DNA of 14,041 bases, taken from assembly GCA_903907555.1 (NCBI GenBank), contig CAIVOO010000095.1, positions 1 through 14,041 on the forward strand, written 5' to 3'. Shown one piece after another: positions 6,215 to 13,073 of this stretch. The number at the start of each line of letters is the position of its first letter. The first letter of the stretch is position 1. Under the pieces are notes generated by a model. The model made no database searches, was not told the origin of the DNA, and saw only the letters and a program-made list of their open reading frames with translations. The DNA is from an uncultured archaeon (GTDB taxonomy: Archaea > Nanobdellota > Nanobdellia > Woesearchaeales > CAIVOO01). The translations under genes were made by a program, and so were the position numbers.

Positions 6215-8821
6215 CTAGCCCTTAATGACTTCCTGAATTATTTTCTTGACATCAATAGTTCCGCCTGTTGATCTTGAAACGTCAATCCCATCCTCGCCAT
6301 AACTGTACTGGACAATCTTCTTGCTGGCATCCCTGACTGTGCTGTCATATTCGACTTTCAAGTCTTGCATTGCATTTGCCAGCCTTCTGTAAAGATATCC
6401 TGATTTTGGAGTTCTCAAAGCGGTATCCATAAGTGAATCTCTTCCTGTCATTGCTGCGAAGAAAAACTCGTGGGGCTTTGTGCCCTGCTTGAATCCTCCT
6501 GCTATGAAACCGTGTGCAGGCGCCGACAAGTCATTTTTCTGGAAAGCAGATATTGTCCTGTCTGTGAACCCAGAGTCAATTCTCTTTCCTCTCAATGCCT
6601 GCTGTCCGATGCAGGCTGCCATCTGCGCAAGATTAAGCATGTTTCCTCTTGCTCCAGAGTTTATCATGCTGATTGTGTTTGTTTCCTTGCTGCAGTATTC
6701 TGTGACAATGCTTCCTGTCTTGTTTCTCGCCCTGTTGAGAACTTCAATAATTTTCAGTTCCACTGTTTCTTTCAGCGTCTTTCCCGGGAATGACTCAAGC
6801 AGTCCTGACCTGTAAGAATCAATCAGCTCCCTGATTTCGTCATTGGCTTTATCGAGAAGACCTTTTATCTTTTCTTTTGCAGTCTCTGGCAAGTCTGTGT
6901 CTGACAATGTTGCTGTGAATCCTGTTTTCAGAAGAACGTTGATTCCGAGTTTTGAAACCTTCTCAATGAATTGCGTTGTGTACTTCTCGCCATACTTGCT
7001 GTGCATTTCCCTGAGCAGCAATCCTGAGCCTTTTCCGAGTGTCGCAGAATCAAGTATTCCGTCAACAAGTTTTCCGTTCTCAATCACAACATGTGTTCCA
7101 GCTGGGCACTTGTCGCCTTCCCCTTTCTTGCACCCTTTTGAGTGCCCTGTGAATGAGAAGTCGTCAGGTAATAATACGCTGAAAATCTCTTTTCCTGTAA
7201 ACATTTTTTTGTTTGGAAGCTTTGACAAGTCTGTTATGCCTGAAGATATCAATATCTCAACCGCATCTTCCCTGTCGAAACTCAAAAACTTTGTAAGCAG
7301 GTAGTTGCCTGATGTGCTGTCGTGTATGCATCCTATGACGCTGAGTCCGTAAGCTGGAGAAATAAGCTGCGTCGGTACTTCCATAAGCATCTCTGCCTCG
7401 ACTCTTGCCTCTTCTGTCTGAGGTATGTGGAGATTCATCTCGTCTCCGTCGAAGTCTGCGTTGTACGGGTGGCACACTGATGGATTCAATCTGAAAGTTT
7501 TTCCTGGGAGAACCCTTACCTTGTGGCACATCATTGACATTCTGTGAAGCGATGGCTGTCTGTTGAATATTGCAATATCGCCATCCATGAGATGCCTTTC
7601 AACAATATAGCCTGGCTGTATTTCTTCAAGCAGCTGCTCTTTTGTTTCGTCAGTTATTCTCTTTTTCTTGCCGTCCGGCCTTACTATGTAGTTTGCTCCA
7701 GGATATTCGCCCGGGCCTTTCTTGACGAATTTCTTCAAGTATTCCATGTTCCAGGTTGTTGCCCTTTCAGGAATAGTGAGCTTCATTGCAATGACTGATG
7801 GAACTCCGACTTCGTTGAGAGCTAGCATCGGATCTGGGCTGATTACAGTTCTCGCGGAGAAATTTGTTCTCTTACCTGCAAGATTGTATCTGATTCTTCC
7901 TTCCTTGCTTCTGATTCTCTCGGCAATTGTCTTCAATGGCTGTCCGCTTCTGTGCCTTGCCGGCGGAAGCTGGGCAACATTGTTGTCGAAGAATGTTGTA
8001 ATGTGATACTGCAGCAAATCCCACAAGTCCTCAATAATTATTTCTGGAGCTCCTGCGTTTATGTTTTCGAACAACCTCTGGTTGATTCTTACGATGTCTC
8101 CAAGCTTGTGAGTCAGGTCATCCTCTGATCTTTCTCCGGATTCAAGAGTGATGCTCGGCCTCATTGTTACAGGAGGTATAGGGAATATTGTCATCACGCT
8201 CCATTCAGGCCTCATTACTGTCGGATTCAATCCGAACAGTTCGCAGTCTTCGTCAGAGATTTTTTCAAGCCTTGCCCTTATTTCAATCGGGCTTAGCCTT
8301 TTGTCGTTCTCTATGAATGTAGTGGGTTTTTCTAGCGCAATCTTGTGCTGTCTTGACTTGCAGTGCGGGCACTTGTTTGTTGTCTTGAGCGATGTGATTA
8401 TTTCTTTTACAATTCTTCTTCTCCTTTCAAGACCAATCTCTTTTTCTGCATTGTTCAAGTCCTCTCTTAATTTGTCTGCCTTTGGCTTTGGTATGAGGAC
8501 CTTGCCGCACTCCCTGCAGGTAAATCTCAGCATGTTAACTATTAATGGTATGAATTCGATGTGGATTACCGGCCTTGCGAGCTCGATGTATCCGAAGTGG
8601 CCGACGCATTCCTTCAATTTTGAACCGCATGTCTTGCACTTCAGCCCTGGATCTATGACTCCCATTCTTGTGTCCATCAATCCGCCGTCGACAGGATAAC
8701 CCTCCTTGTCGTAAAGCTCAGGAGTAACCACTTTGACAGAAGCCATCTTTTTTATCATCTTCGGGCTCAGCATCCCGAAGCTAATTGAGTTCACTTGTTT
8801 GTATACGTATTGTTCTTCCAT
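6215..8821 (-). CDS. rpoA1: DNA-directed RNA polymerase subunit A'
   Basis: This encodes 868 residues, the N-terminal two thirds of the largest polymerase subunit. The catalytic motif NADFDGDEM is at 454-462, with Asp 456, 458 and 460 chelating the active-site magnesium. Zinc sites of the clamp are seen at C62/C65/C72 with H75, and C102/C105 with C151/C154. The HLMDGDIAIFNRQPSLHRMS stretch (410-429) and the RYNLAGKRTNFSARTVISPD region (311-330) are typical. The C-terminal part includes the funnel and the start of the bridge helix (GFIAGGFKQGTKPHEFFFAAM). The ATG at 8821 follows GAGG by about seven bases and lies eight bases after the rpoB' stop. Confidence 0.98.
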   Translation of the reverse strand: MEEQYVYKQVNSISFGMLSPKMIKKMASVKVVTPELYDKEGYPVDGGLMDTRMGVIDPGLKCKTCGSKLKECVGHFGYIELARPVIHIEFIPLIVNMLRFTCRECGKVLIPKPKADKLREDLNNAEKEIGLERRRRIVKEIITSLKTTNKCPHCKSRQHKIALEKPTTFIENDKRLSPIEIRARLEKISDEDCELFGLNPTVMRPEWSVMTIFPIPPVTMRPSITLESGERSEDDLTHKLGDIVRINQRLFENINAGAPEIIIEDLWDLLQYHITTFFDNNVAQLPPARHRSGQPLKTIAERIRSKEGRIRYNLAGKRTNFSARTVISPDPMLALNEVGVPSVIAMKLTIPERATTWNMEYLKKFVKKGPGEYPGANYIVRPDGKKKRITDETKEQLLEEIQPGYIVERHLMDGDIAIFNRQPSLHRMSMMCHKVRVLPGKTFRLNPSVCHPYNADFDGDEMNLHIPQTEEARVEAEMLMEVPTQLISPAYGLSVIGCIHDSTSGNYLLTKFLSFDREDAVEILISSGITDLSKLPNKKMFTGKEIFSVLLPDDFSFTGHSKGCKKGEGDKCPAGTHVVIENGKLVDGILDSATLGKGSGLLLREMHSKYGEKYTTQFIEKVSKLGINVLLKTGFTATLSDTDLPETAKEKIKGLLDKANDEIRELIDSYRSGLLESFPGKTLKETVELKIIEVLNRARNKTGSIVTEYCSKETNTISMINSGARGNMLNLAQMAACIGQQALRGKRIDSGFTDRTISAFQKNDLSAPAHGFIAGGFKQGTKPHEFFFAAMTGRDSLMDTALRTPKSGYLYRRLANAMQDLKVEYDSTVRDASKKIVQYSYGEDGIDVSRSTGGTIDVKKIIQEVIKG

Positions 8822-8829
8822 TTTGGGCC

Positions 8830-10641
8830 TCAGTACTTTGTTTTAAGATTGAGCTTTGGATACACTCCAAGCGATTTTAGCTCGTCAAGCATTAGCTTGA
8901 AAGCATAAGCCATTTCGATGTGCGAAATATCAACATTCTCGCCGCAGTTCGGGCAGTATGAGCGCTTCTTGAATTCGTTGTATACTGCAATCATGCCGCA
9001 CTGTTCGCAGACAGGAACAATTGTCTTGTCTGAATCGAATCTCTCCTTAAGCAGGAGCGATGCGCCGTGCGCAACAAAAGTATCCTTCTCCATCTCTCCA
9101 AGCCTCAAGCCTCCCTCTTTTGCTCTTCCTTCAGTGGGCTGTCTTGTAAGCAGCTGGATTGGACCTCTTCCTCTTGAGTGTATTTTGTTTGATACCATGT
9201 GCTTGAGCTTCAGATAGTAGATGTTTCCGACGAAGATTCTCGCCTGCATCTGTTTTCCAGACTCTCCATTGTACATTGCTTCAACACCGTTATCCCTGAA
9301 TCCTAGTTCAAGCAGTTCTTTTCTCAGGACATCTTCTGGTTCTGCATCGAACGTTGTTCCGTCAATGAATCTTCCGCCCAATGCCCCGACTTTTCCTGCG
9401 AGCAATTCTATCATGTGAGATATTGTCATTCTCGAAGGGATTGAGTGCGGCGAGAAAATCAAGTCTGGAACTATTCCTGATGCTGTGAATGGCATGTCTG
9501 ACTGTTCAATTATCAATCCGACAACTCCTTTCTGTCCGTGCCTTGATGTGAACTTGTCTCCGATTTCAGGAATTCTCTGGTCTCTTATTCTTACCTGGAC
9601 TAATTTGTTTCCTTCTTCGCTTTCTGTGATTAATACGCAGTCAACTATTCCCTGCTCTCCGTGAGCGACTGAAAGTGAGCTTTCCCTCTTGACATTTGAT
9701 GTCAGGCTGTACTCGTCAGCTCCGCTCAAGAATCTTGGAGGGCTTACTTTTCCAATTATGACATCTCCTTCCTTGATCTGCGCCTCAGGATAAATTATTC
9801 CATCTCCTTCAAGAAGCCTGTAATCCTTTTCTGACTTGTATCCTTTTACATCTTTGTCAGGAGTTGCAATCTCGTCAGTCAAACCGCCTGCATACCTTAG
9901 CTCTTCTGCAATTGCCGGCCTGAAATAAGTCGACCTTCCCATTCCCCTGTCGACAGAGCCCTTGTTGATTATGATTGAATCTTCCATGTTGTATCCCTTG
10001 AAGCTCATAACCGCGACTACAACATTCTGCCCGCAAGGATGCTTGTTGTATCCTGACAAATCGTGCATTACAGTTTTCACTATTGGAATTTGCGGCGTGT
10101 GCAGTAAATTTACATCCATATCCATTCTCAAACCAAAATTTGCAGCGTATAATCCAATAGCTTGCTTCTGGTTCTTGGAACCTGCATTAATTCTTGCAGA
10201 CGGACTGTAATTTGAGTAAGGTACAAGAGTTGTTGTCAGCCCGAGCAGCCCTATCGGCGAAATCTCGAGATGAGTGTGGTCTTTCGTTAATTCTTCTTTT
10301 GTGAATGCTATCAGTGTGTTCTCCTCTTCTGTTGCATCAAGGTATTCAACAACGCCCTGCTTTACCAGGTCGCTCCACGATATTTCTCCCTTGTTAAGCT
10401 GCTGCAGATGTTTTTCTGTCAGGAGCGGAGTTCCGTTTTTGACAACAATGACCGGCCTTCTTACTCTTCCGCCATCATTCTCTATAATCACGTTATCGCT
10501 TACTTCATCATACAAGACATTGAGATTTGTGGGAATAGTTCCCTTTCTTCTTTCATCTATGATTGACTGGGTAAACTGCTGAGGATTCTCCACTGTTCCT
10601 ACAAATTTGTGATTCAGGTAAACTTCTGTCATTGTAATCAC
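8830..10641 (-). CDS. rpoB1: DNA-directed RNA polymerase subunit B'
   Basis: This encodes the C-terminal part of the second-largest subunit, 603 residues from the GTG at 10641 or 600 from the ATG at 10632. The ATG is preferred: GTGAT lies five bases ahead of it, although the GTG overlaps the rpoB'' stop in a GTGA arrangement. From the GTG, GYNMEDSIIIN is at 216-226 (hybrid-binding region), SRHGQKG at 366-372, and a C-terminal zinc site at C545/C548/C563/C566. The subunit forms the hybrid-binding domain, wall and anchor. A separate B' shows that rpoB is split here, as in many methanogens, haloarchaea and DPANN but not in Sulfolobales. Confidence 0.97.
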   Translation of the reverse strand: MITMTEVYLNHKFVGTVENPQQFTQSIIDERRKGTIPTNLNVLYDEVSDNVIIENDGGRVRRPVIVVKNGTPLLTEKHLQQLNKGEISWSDLVKQGVVEYLDATEEENTLIAFTKEELTKDHTHLEISPIGLLGLTTTLVPYSNYSPSARINAGSKNQKQAIGLYAANFGLRMDMDVNLLHTPQIPIVKTVMHDLSGYNKHPCGQNVVVAVMSFKGYNMEDSIIINKGSVDRGMGRSTYFRPAIAEELRYAGGLTDEIATPDKDVKGYKSEKDYRLLEGDGIIYPEAQIKEGDVIIGKVSPPRFLSGADEYSLTSNVKRESSLSVAHGEQGIVDCVLITESEEGNKLVQVRIRDQRIPEIGDKFTSRHGQKGVVGLIIEQSDMPFTASGIVPDLIFSPHSIPSRMTISHMIELLAGKVGALGGRFIDGTTFDAEPEDVLRKELLELGFRDNGVEAMYNGESGKQMQARIFVGNIYYLKLKHMVSNKIHSRGRGPIQLLTRQPTEGRAKEGGLRLGEMEKDTFVAHGASLLLKERFDSDKTIVPVCEQCGMIAVYNEFKKRSYCPNCGENVDISHIEMAYAFKLMLDELKSLGVYPKLNLKTKY

Positions 10642-12122
10642 TTAACTCCCTTAAGCCCTAAATTCTTGAGCGGCTTAAGCACTGTCTCGTCAGGCATTTC
10701 CTTTGTGACGCTTGAAAGTATTGCAAGATTCTTTCTCAATCCGATGTTTGTACCTTCAGGAGTTTCTACAGGGCAGAGCCTTCCCAAATGAGTCGGGTGC
10801 AAAGCTCTTGCCTCGAAATTTTCCTGGCTTGCTGACAGCGGGCTTACAACCCTCTGCAGGTGGCTTACCATCTCAAGATAGTTCAGGCGCTGGATTCTCT
10901 GCGATATTCCCTTCCTTCCGCCAATCCAGGAGCCTGTTGCCATGGATGAATAAATTCTCTGCGTCAACAGCTTGTCCCTGATTATGACTCTTATCGACGG
11001 GAATTTTCCTCTCTTGACAATTCTCTGGAAATTGTAAAGCAAATCTCCGATGAGAACTTTGATGTTCGCCCTCATCAAGTCTGCCAAAAGATCCCCTGAA
11101 AGCTTAAGCCTCTTGTTCATGTAATGATCTTTGTCGTCTTCTGGAAGCTCTCCGCTTGACACTCTGATGAATTTGTTGAGCATCTTGCAGATGTTTATTG
11201 CCTTGAACATCCTGTCAGCAGTCACAGTCCCGAGATTTGGGAGCAGGTATTTGTCAAGAATCTCTTTTGTCCTTTCAACCCTGATCTCTTTTGCCTGCGC
11301 GATGCCGACTTTCTTTGCGATATAATCAAGAGCCTCTTCCTCATTTTTTATGTCTGCGAATTCCATCAAGTTGATGAGAATCTCGTCATACTGCTTGTCT
11401 GAAACAGTCTGCATTATCTCCTCATCCTTGAGCATTCCTAATGCTTTTAGTATGACAACTACTGGAACTCTCTTGACTCTTGTAAAAGTCATGTAAAATA
11501 TTCCATCCTTCAGCTTCTCAATCTGGTGCGGTATCTTGTACGACTCCTTCTCTGAGAAAACCTTTCCAACATATTTTGATATTCCTGATGTTGCCTTCTC
11601 GACGACAAACCTGTTTGGAGCAAGATCTTCCACGCTGATGAGGACTTTTTCTGTTCCGTTGATTATGAAATATCCGCCTGGCTCGTCAGGATCCTCGCCT
11701 TCCTTTATCAAGTCGTCTCTTGACAGCTTGTACAGGTGGCAGAATTTCGATTTCAGCATTATTGGAATGCTTCCAATCTGTGTAGTCAGAGTTTCTCTCT
11801 GCACTCCGTTGATGTGGGCAGAAACTTCAATGAAGCATGGGGCAGCGTAAGTTATTTTCCTCAGCCTGCTTTCCATCGGCATTATTCTTCTCTTTGAACC
11901 GTCAGCCTCTGTAATTTCAGGCTTCTGCACCCAGATTTTGTCAAGCTTAATCTTGAACTCATCGACGTTGTGCGGAATTATGGTGGGTTCAATTTCCCTG
12001 TTTTCCTCAATGACTTTCTGAAGCTCAAACTCTATGAAGTTGTTGAATGACTCGAGGTTTGCGTCTACGAGAGACTGCTCCTCAAGATATTTTTGTATTA
12101 GAATCTGCGATTCTTTAGGCAT
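10638..12122 (-). CDS. rpoB2: DNA-directed RNA polymerase subunit B''
   Basis: This encodes 494 residues, the N-terminal half of the second-largest subunit, covering protrusion, lobe and fork. Diagnostic stretches are GGYFIINGTEKVLI near 148-161, the lobe, and near the C-terminus TGSWIGGRKGISQRI, SHLQRVVSPLS and ALHPTHLGRLCPVETPEGTNIGL, which includes the fork/rifampicin-pocket region. It ends shortly after that motif, the usual archaeal B''/B' split point. Its ATG lies inside the last codons of rpoH (8-bp overlap) and its TGA overlaps the possible GTG start of rpoB', so expression of the three genes is tightly coupled. Confidence 0.97.
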   Translation of the reverse strand: MPKESQILIQKYLEEQSLVDANLESFNNFIEFELQKVIEENREIEPTIIPHNVDEFKIKLDKIWVQKPEITEADGSKRRIMPMESRLRKITYAAPCFIEVSAHINGVQRETLTTQIGSIPIMLKSKFCHLYKLSRDDLIKEGEDPDEPGGYFIINGTEKVLISVEDLAPNRFVVEKATSGISKYVGKVFSEKESYKIPHQIEKLKDGIFYMTFTRVKRVPVVVILKALGMLKDEEIMQTVSDKQYDEILINLMEFADIKNEEEALDYIAKKVGIAQAKEIRVERTKEILDKYLLPNLGTVTADRMFKAINICKMLNKFIRVSSGELPEDDKDHYMNKRLKLSGDLLADLMRANIKVLIGDLLYNFQRIVKRGKFPSIRVIIRDKLLTQRIYSSMATGSWIGGRKGISQRIQRLNYLEMVSHLQRVVSPLSASQENFEARALHPTHLGRLCPVETPEGTNIGLRKNLAILSSVTKEMPDETVLKPLKNLGLKGVK

Positions 12123-12348
12123 TTATGACCCCCCTGTAATAGACAGATTCGCCGCTTGTATGGCTTTTTCTGAAGATTTTTACAACATCTCCTTCCTGCA
12201 AACCCAAGTGAGCAATCGCAGGATCGCTCTTTAAGATTTTGGGTATCTCTTTCAATGTTATGGTATACTTCTCGAGAAGGGCTTTCTTATCCTTCTCAGA
12301 GAGCTTTGTGTGTTTAGGCACAAGTACGTGTTCTGATTTTTCTGTCAT
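12115..12348 (-). CDS. rpoH: DNA-directed RNA polymerase subunit H (RPB5 C-terminal-like)
   Basis: This encodes 77 residues, the normal length of archaeal RpoH, equivalent to the assembly domain of eukaryotic RPB5. Recognisable motifs are HVLVPKHTKLSEKDKKALLEKY at the N-terminal half, then LKSDPAIAHLG, GDVVKIFRKS and GESVYYRGV. The start is at 12348, with GGGTGGTC immediately upstream. The frame is open 19 codons further, but that extension would run into the 3' end and intron of tRNA-Lys and lacks a ribosome binding site. It is the first gene of the polymerase operon and overlaps rpoB'' by eight bases. It begins only 33 bp after tRNA-Lys on the same strand. Confidence 0.95.
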   Translation of the reverse strand: MTEKSEHVLVPKHTKLSEKDKKALLEKYTITLKEIPKILKSDPAIAHLGLQEGDVVKIFRKSHTSGESVYYRGVINA

Positions 12349-12371
12349 TTGACCACCCTTGTTATAGCTCG

Positions 12372-12377
12372 TTATAA
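12372..12377 (-). promoter_or_regulatory. Possible TATA box for rpoH
   Basis: TTATAA lies in the 33-bp space between tRNA-Lys and rpoH. A start 24-27 nt downstream would fall at or just before the rpoH ATG and give a nearly leaderless message, although a ribosome binding site exists. Read-through from tRNA-Lys is an equal alternative. Confidence 0.3.
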
Positions 12378-12380
12378 GTA

Positions 12381-12477
12381 TGAGCCGGACGGGACTTTCG
12401 TACATATTTCTTATGTCTTCGAACCCGCGACCTACTGATTAAAAGTCAGTTGCGCTACCAGGCTGCGCTACCGGCCC
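12381..12477 (-). tRNA. tRNA-Lys(TTT) with a 23-nt intron in the T-loop
   Basis: Read 12477 to 12381 on the - strand. The acceptor GGGCCGG pairs with CCGGCTC, the D-stem is GCGC/GCGC with loop AGCCTGGTA, and the anticodon stem is ACTGA/TCAGT with loop CTTTTAA, giving anticodon TTT (Lys). The variable loop is AGGTC, the T-stem GCGGG/CCCGT, and the discriminator A. The T-loop is interrupted after TTCGAA; removing 12395-12417 gives TTCGAAT and a 74-nt mature tRNA. No CCA is encoded. An ordinary search expecting a contiguous T-arm would miss or truncate it. A TATA box candidate is at 12553-12559. Confidence 0.92.
12395..12417 (-). other. Archaeal tRNA intron (BHB), 23 nt, position 59/60
   Basis: The bulge-helix-bulge is complete. 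The outer helix is the T-stem. The central 4-bp helix is TTCG (12423-12420) with CGAA (12400-12397). The 3-nt bulges are AAG (12419-12417) and AGT (12396-12394). The inner intron helix is ACATA/TATGT around loop AGAAA, with one extra A at 12401. Cutting each bulge after its second base removes exactly 23 nt. Confidence 0.88.
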
Positions 12478-12542
12478 GAACTTCTTCGCAATGGAAGAGC
12501 GTTATTTGTGATTCCAGACCCAAAATAGTCATATTTCAGGTC

Positions 12543-12576
12543 TAAAACGCCGAAATATACTTTTTTAGGCGTTTTA
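12543..12576. repeat. 9-bp inverted repeat between the tRNA genes
   Basis: TAAAACGCC (12543-12551) and GGCGTTTTA (12568-12576) are perfect complements with a 16-nt spacer that contains the TATA box candidate of tRNA-Lys. Either it ends the tRNA-Asp transcript as a hairpin or it is an operator around the tRNA-Lys promoter; the sequence does not decide. Confidence 0.55.
12553..12559 (-). promoter_or_regulatory. TATA box candidate for tRNA-Lys
   Basis: On the - strand a purine-rich BRE-like AAAAAAG precedes TATATTT. The predicted transcript start is near 12530, about 53 nt ahead of the mature 5' end of tRNA-Lys. Confidence 0.45.
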
Positions 12577-12590
12577 AATCAAAATAAAAA

Positions 12591-12679
12591 CGCCCTGGCC
12601 GGGATTTTCATTTTTTCAAATTTGAACCCGGGTCGGAGCCTCGACAGGGCTCCATCCTAGGCCACTAGACTACCAGGGC
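12591..12679 (-). tRNA. tRNA-Asp(GTC) with a 16-nt intron in the T-loop
   Basis: Read 12679 to 12591 on the - strand. The acceptor GCCCTGG pairs with CCAGGGC, the D-stem is GTCT/GGAT (with G-U pairs) and loop AGTGGCCTA, and the anticodon stem is GAGCC/GGCTC with loop CTGTCGA, giving anticodon GTC (Asp). The T-stem is CCGGG/CCCGG and the discriminator is G, as expected for Asp. Removing 12605-12620 restores T-loop TTCAAAT and a 73-nt tRNA. No CCA is encoded. The flanks are unusual: 13 bases of leader (12680-12692) are perfectly complementary to 13 bases of trailer (12577-12589), extending the acceptor stem across a small bulge. Confidence 0.93.
12605..12620 (-). other. Archaeal tRNA intron (BHB), 16 nt, position 59/60
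   Basis: The central helix is TTCA (12626-12623) with TGAA (12610-12607). Both 3-nt bulges are AAT (12622-12620 and 12606-12604), and the T-stem is the outer helix. There is no inner intron helix; a 9-nt loop TTGAAAAAA closes the structure. Cutting after the second base of each bulge removes 16 nt. It sits at the same position as the tRNA-Lys intron. Confidence 0.88.
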
Positions 12680-12700
12680 TTTTATTTTGATTGTATTAGT

Positions 12701-12763
12701 TCAATCTTCCTTAGTTGGCATAGATATGACTATAAGTCAGTCTAACCGCTAAAGAAAGATTGA
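12701..12763 (-). ncRNA. 63-nt structured hairpin RNA candidate
   Basis: Read on the - strand, TCAATCTTTC (12763-12754) pairs with GGAAGATTGA (12710-12701) over ten positions with one G-U pair. Inside this are TTAG/CTAA, GG/CC and TAGA/TCTA helices and a terminal TGACT-TAT-AGTCA hairpin. It begins about nine bases after the predicted transcription start of a TATA box at 12794-12801 and precedes tRNA-Asp by about 21 bases. It has no T-loop motif and is not a normal tRNA. An ACA lies seven bases past the basal stem, so an H/ACA-like guide is possible but unproven. Confidence 0.4.
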
Positions 12764-12793
12764 TTGGCCATGCATCTTTTTGATTAAAAACTC

Positions 12794-12801
12794 TTTATAA
12801 A
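12794..12801 (-). promoter_or_regulatory. TATA box for the hairpin RNA and tRNA-Asp
   Basis: On the - strand it reads CGAAAGCTTTATAAAGAG: a purine-rich upstream element and TTTATAAA. The predicted start is near 12772, just ahead of the hairpin at 12763-12701. Confidence 0.5.
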
Positions 12802-12802
12802 G

Positions 12803-12986
12803 CTTTCGTTAAAAATGGAGTATTTTAGGATAGTTTGTGTTTTCAAATTTTTCTTAGATGAGAGGTTGAGGCCAAAAGCTAGACGTCGAACACAATTGAC
12901 GAAGGCTCAACATTTGGATTAATTATAAAAAAATAAAAATTTTATTAGCAGCCCAGGTTTGGGATAATATTTTTCAAAAAACAATT
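12803..12986. other. Non-coding intergenic stretch with one weak hairpin
   Basis: This is the body of the roughly 310-bp region between the divergent tRNA and rps19e transcripts. No convincing gene is seen. One imperfect hairpin, GTTGAGGCC (12865-12873) with GGCTCAAC (12904-12911), has an inner CGTC/GACG helix. An AT-rich tract lies at about 12919-12947, and GTTTGGG at 12957-12963 is the inverse of CCCAAAC at 12991-12997. Confidence 0.4.
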
Positions 12987-13036
12987 TAAACCCAAACTTT
13001 TATAAACAACCTCTTTTTCCATCAAGCTTGGGTTTA
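12987..13036. repeat. 9-bp inverted repeat around the rps19e promoter
   Basis: TAAACCCAA (12987-12995) and TTGGGTTTA (13028-13036) are perfect complements. They flank the TATA box; the right arm covers the predicted transcription start. The arrangement suggests an operator for a dimeric regulator, but no regulator is identified. Confidence 0.55.
12998..13005 (+). promoter_or_regulatory. TATA box of the rps19e operon
   Basis: TTTATAAA is preceded by CCAAACT as a possible BRE. The predicted start is near 13028, giving a leader of about 45 nt with GAGGT at 13055-13059 before the ATG at 13074. Confidence 0.6.
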
Positions 13037-13073
13037 GGATTTAGAGGTTCTGTAGAGGTAGAAATAAAATAAA

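Noticed and set aside
8148..8699. A 183-codon + strand ORF opposite rpoA', and similar long antisense frames across the polymerase genes.
   Set aside because: These are shadows of strongly conserved - strand coding sequence; none resembles a known protein and they lack ribosome binding sites.
12349..12405. An N-terminal extension of RpoH by 19 codons.
   Set aside because: It would overlap the tRNA-Lys 3' end and intron, exceeds the usual RpoH length, and the internal ATG has a good ribosome binding site.
12701..12763. A tRNA gene in the hairpin between promoter and tRNA-Asp, on either strand.
   Set aside because: A loop with TAT or ATA in anticodon-like position exists, but the anticodon stem pairs over only three positions, no D-arm of normal size forms, and no TTCRA T-loop is present even allowing an intron.
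12852..12911. A C/D box RNA on the + strand (GATGAG near 12857) or an H/ACA RNA from the 12865-12911 hairpin.
   Set aside because: The C box has two mismatches and no CTGA follows; the hairpin's 3' pocket side is only two bases and no kink-turn is evident.
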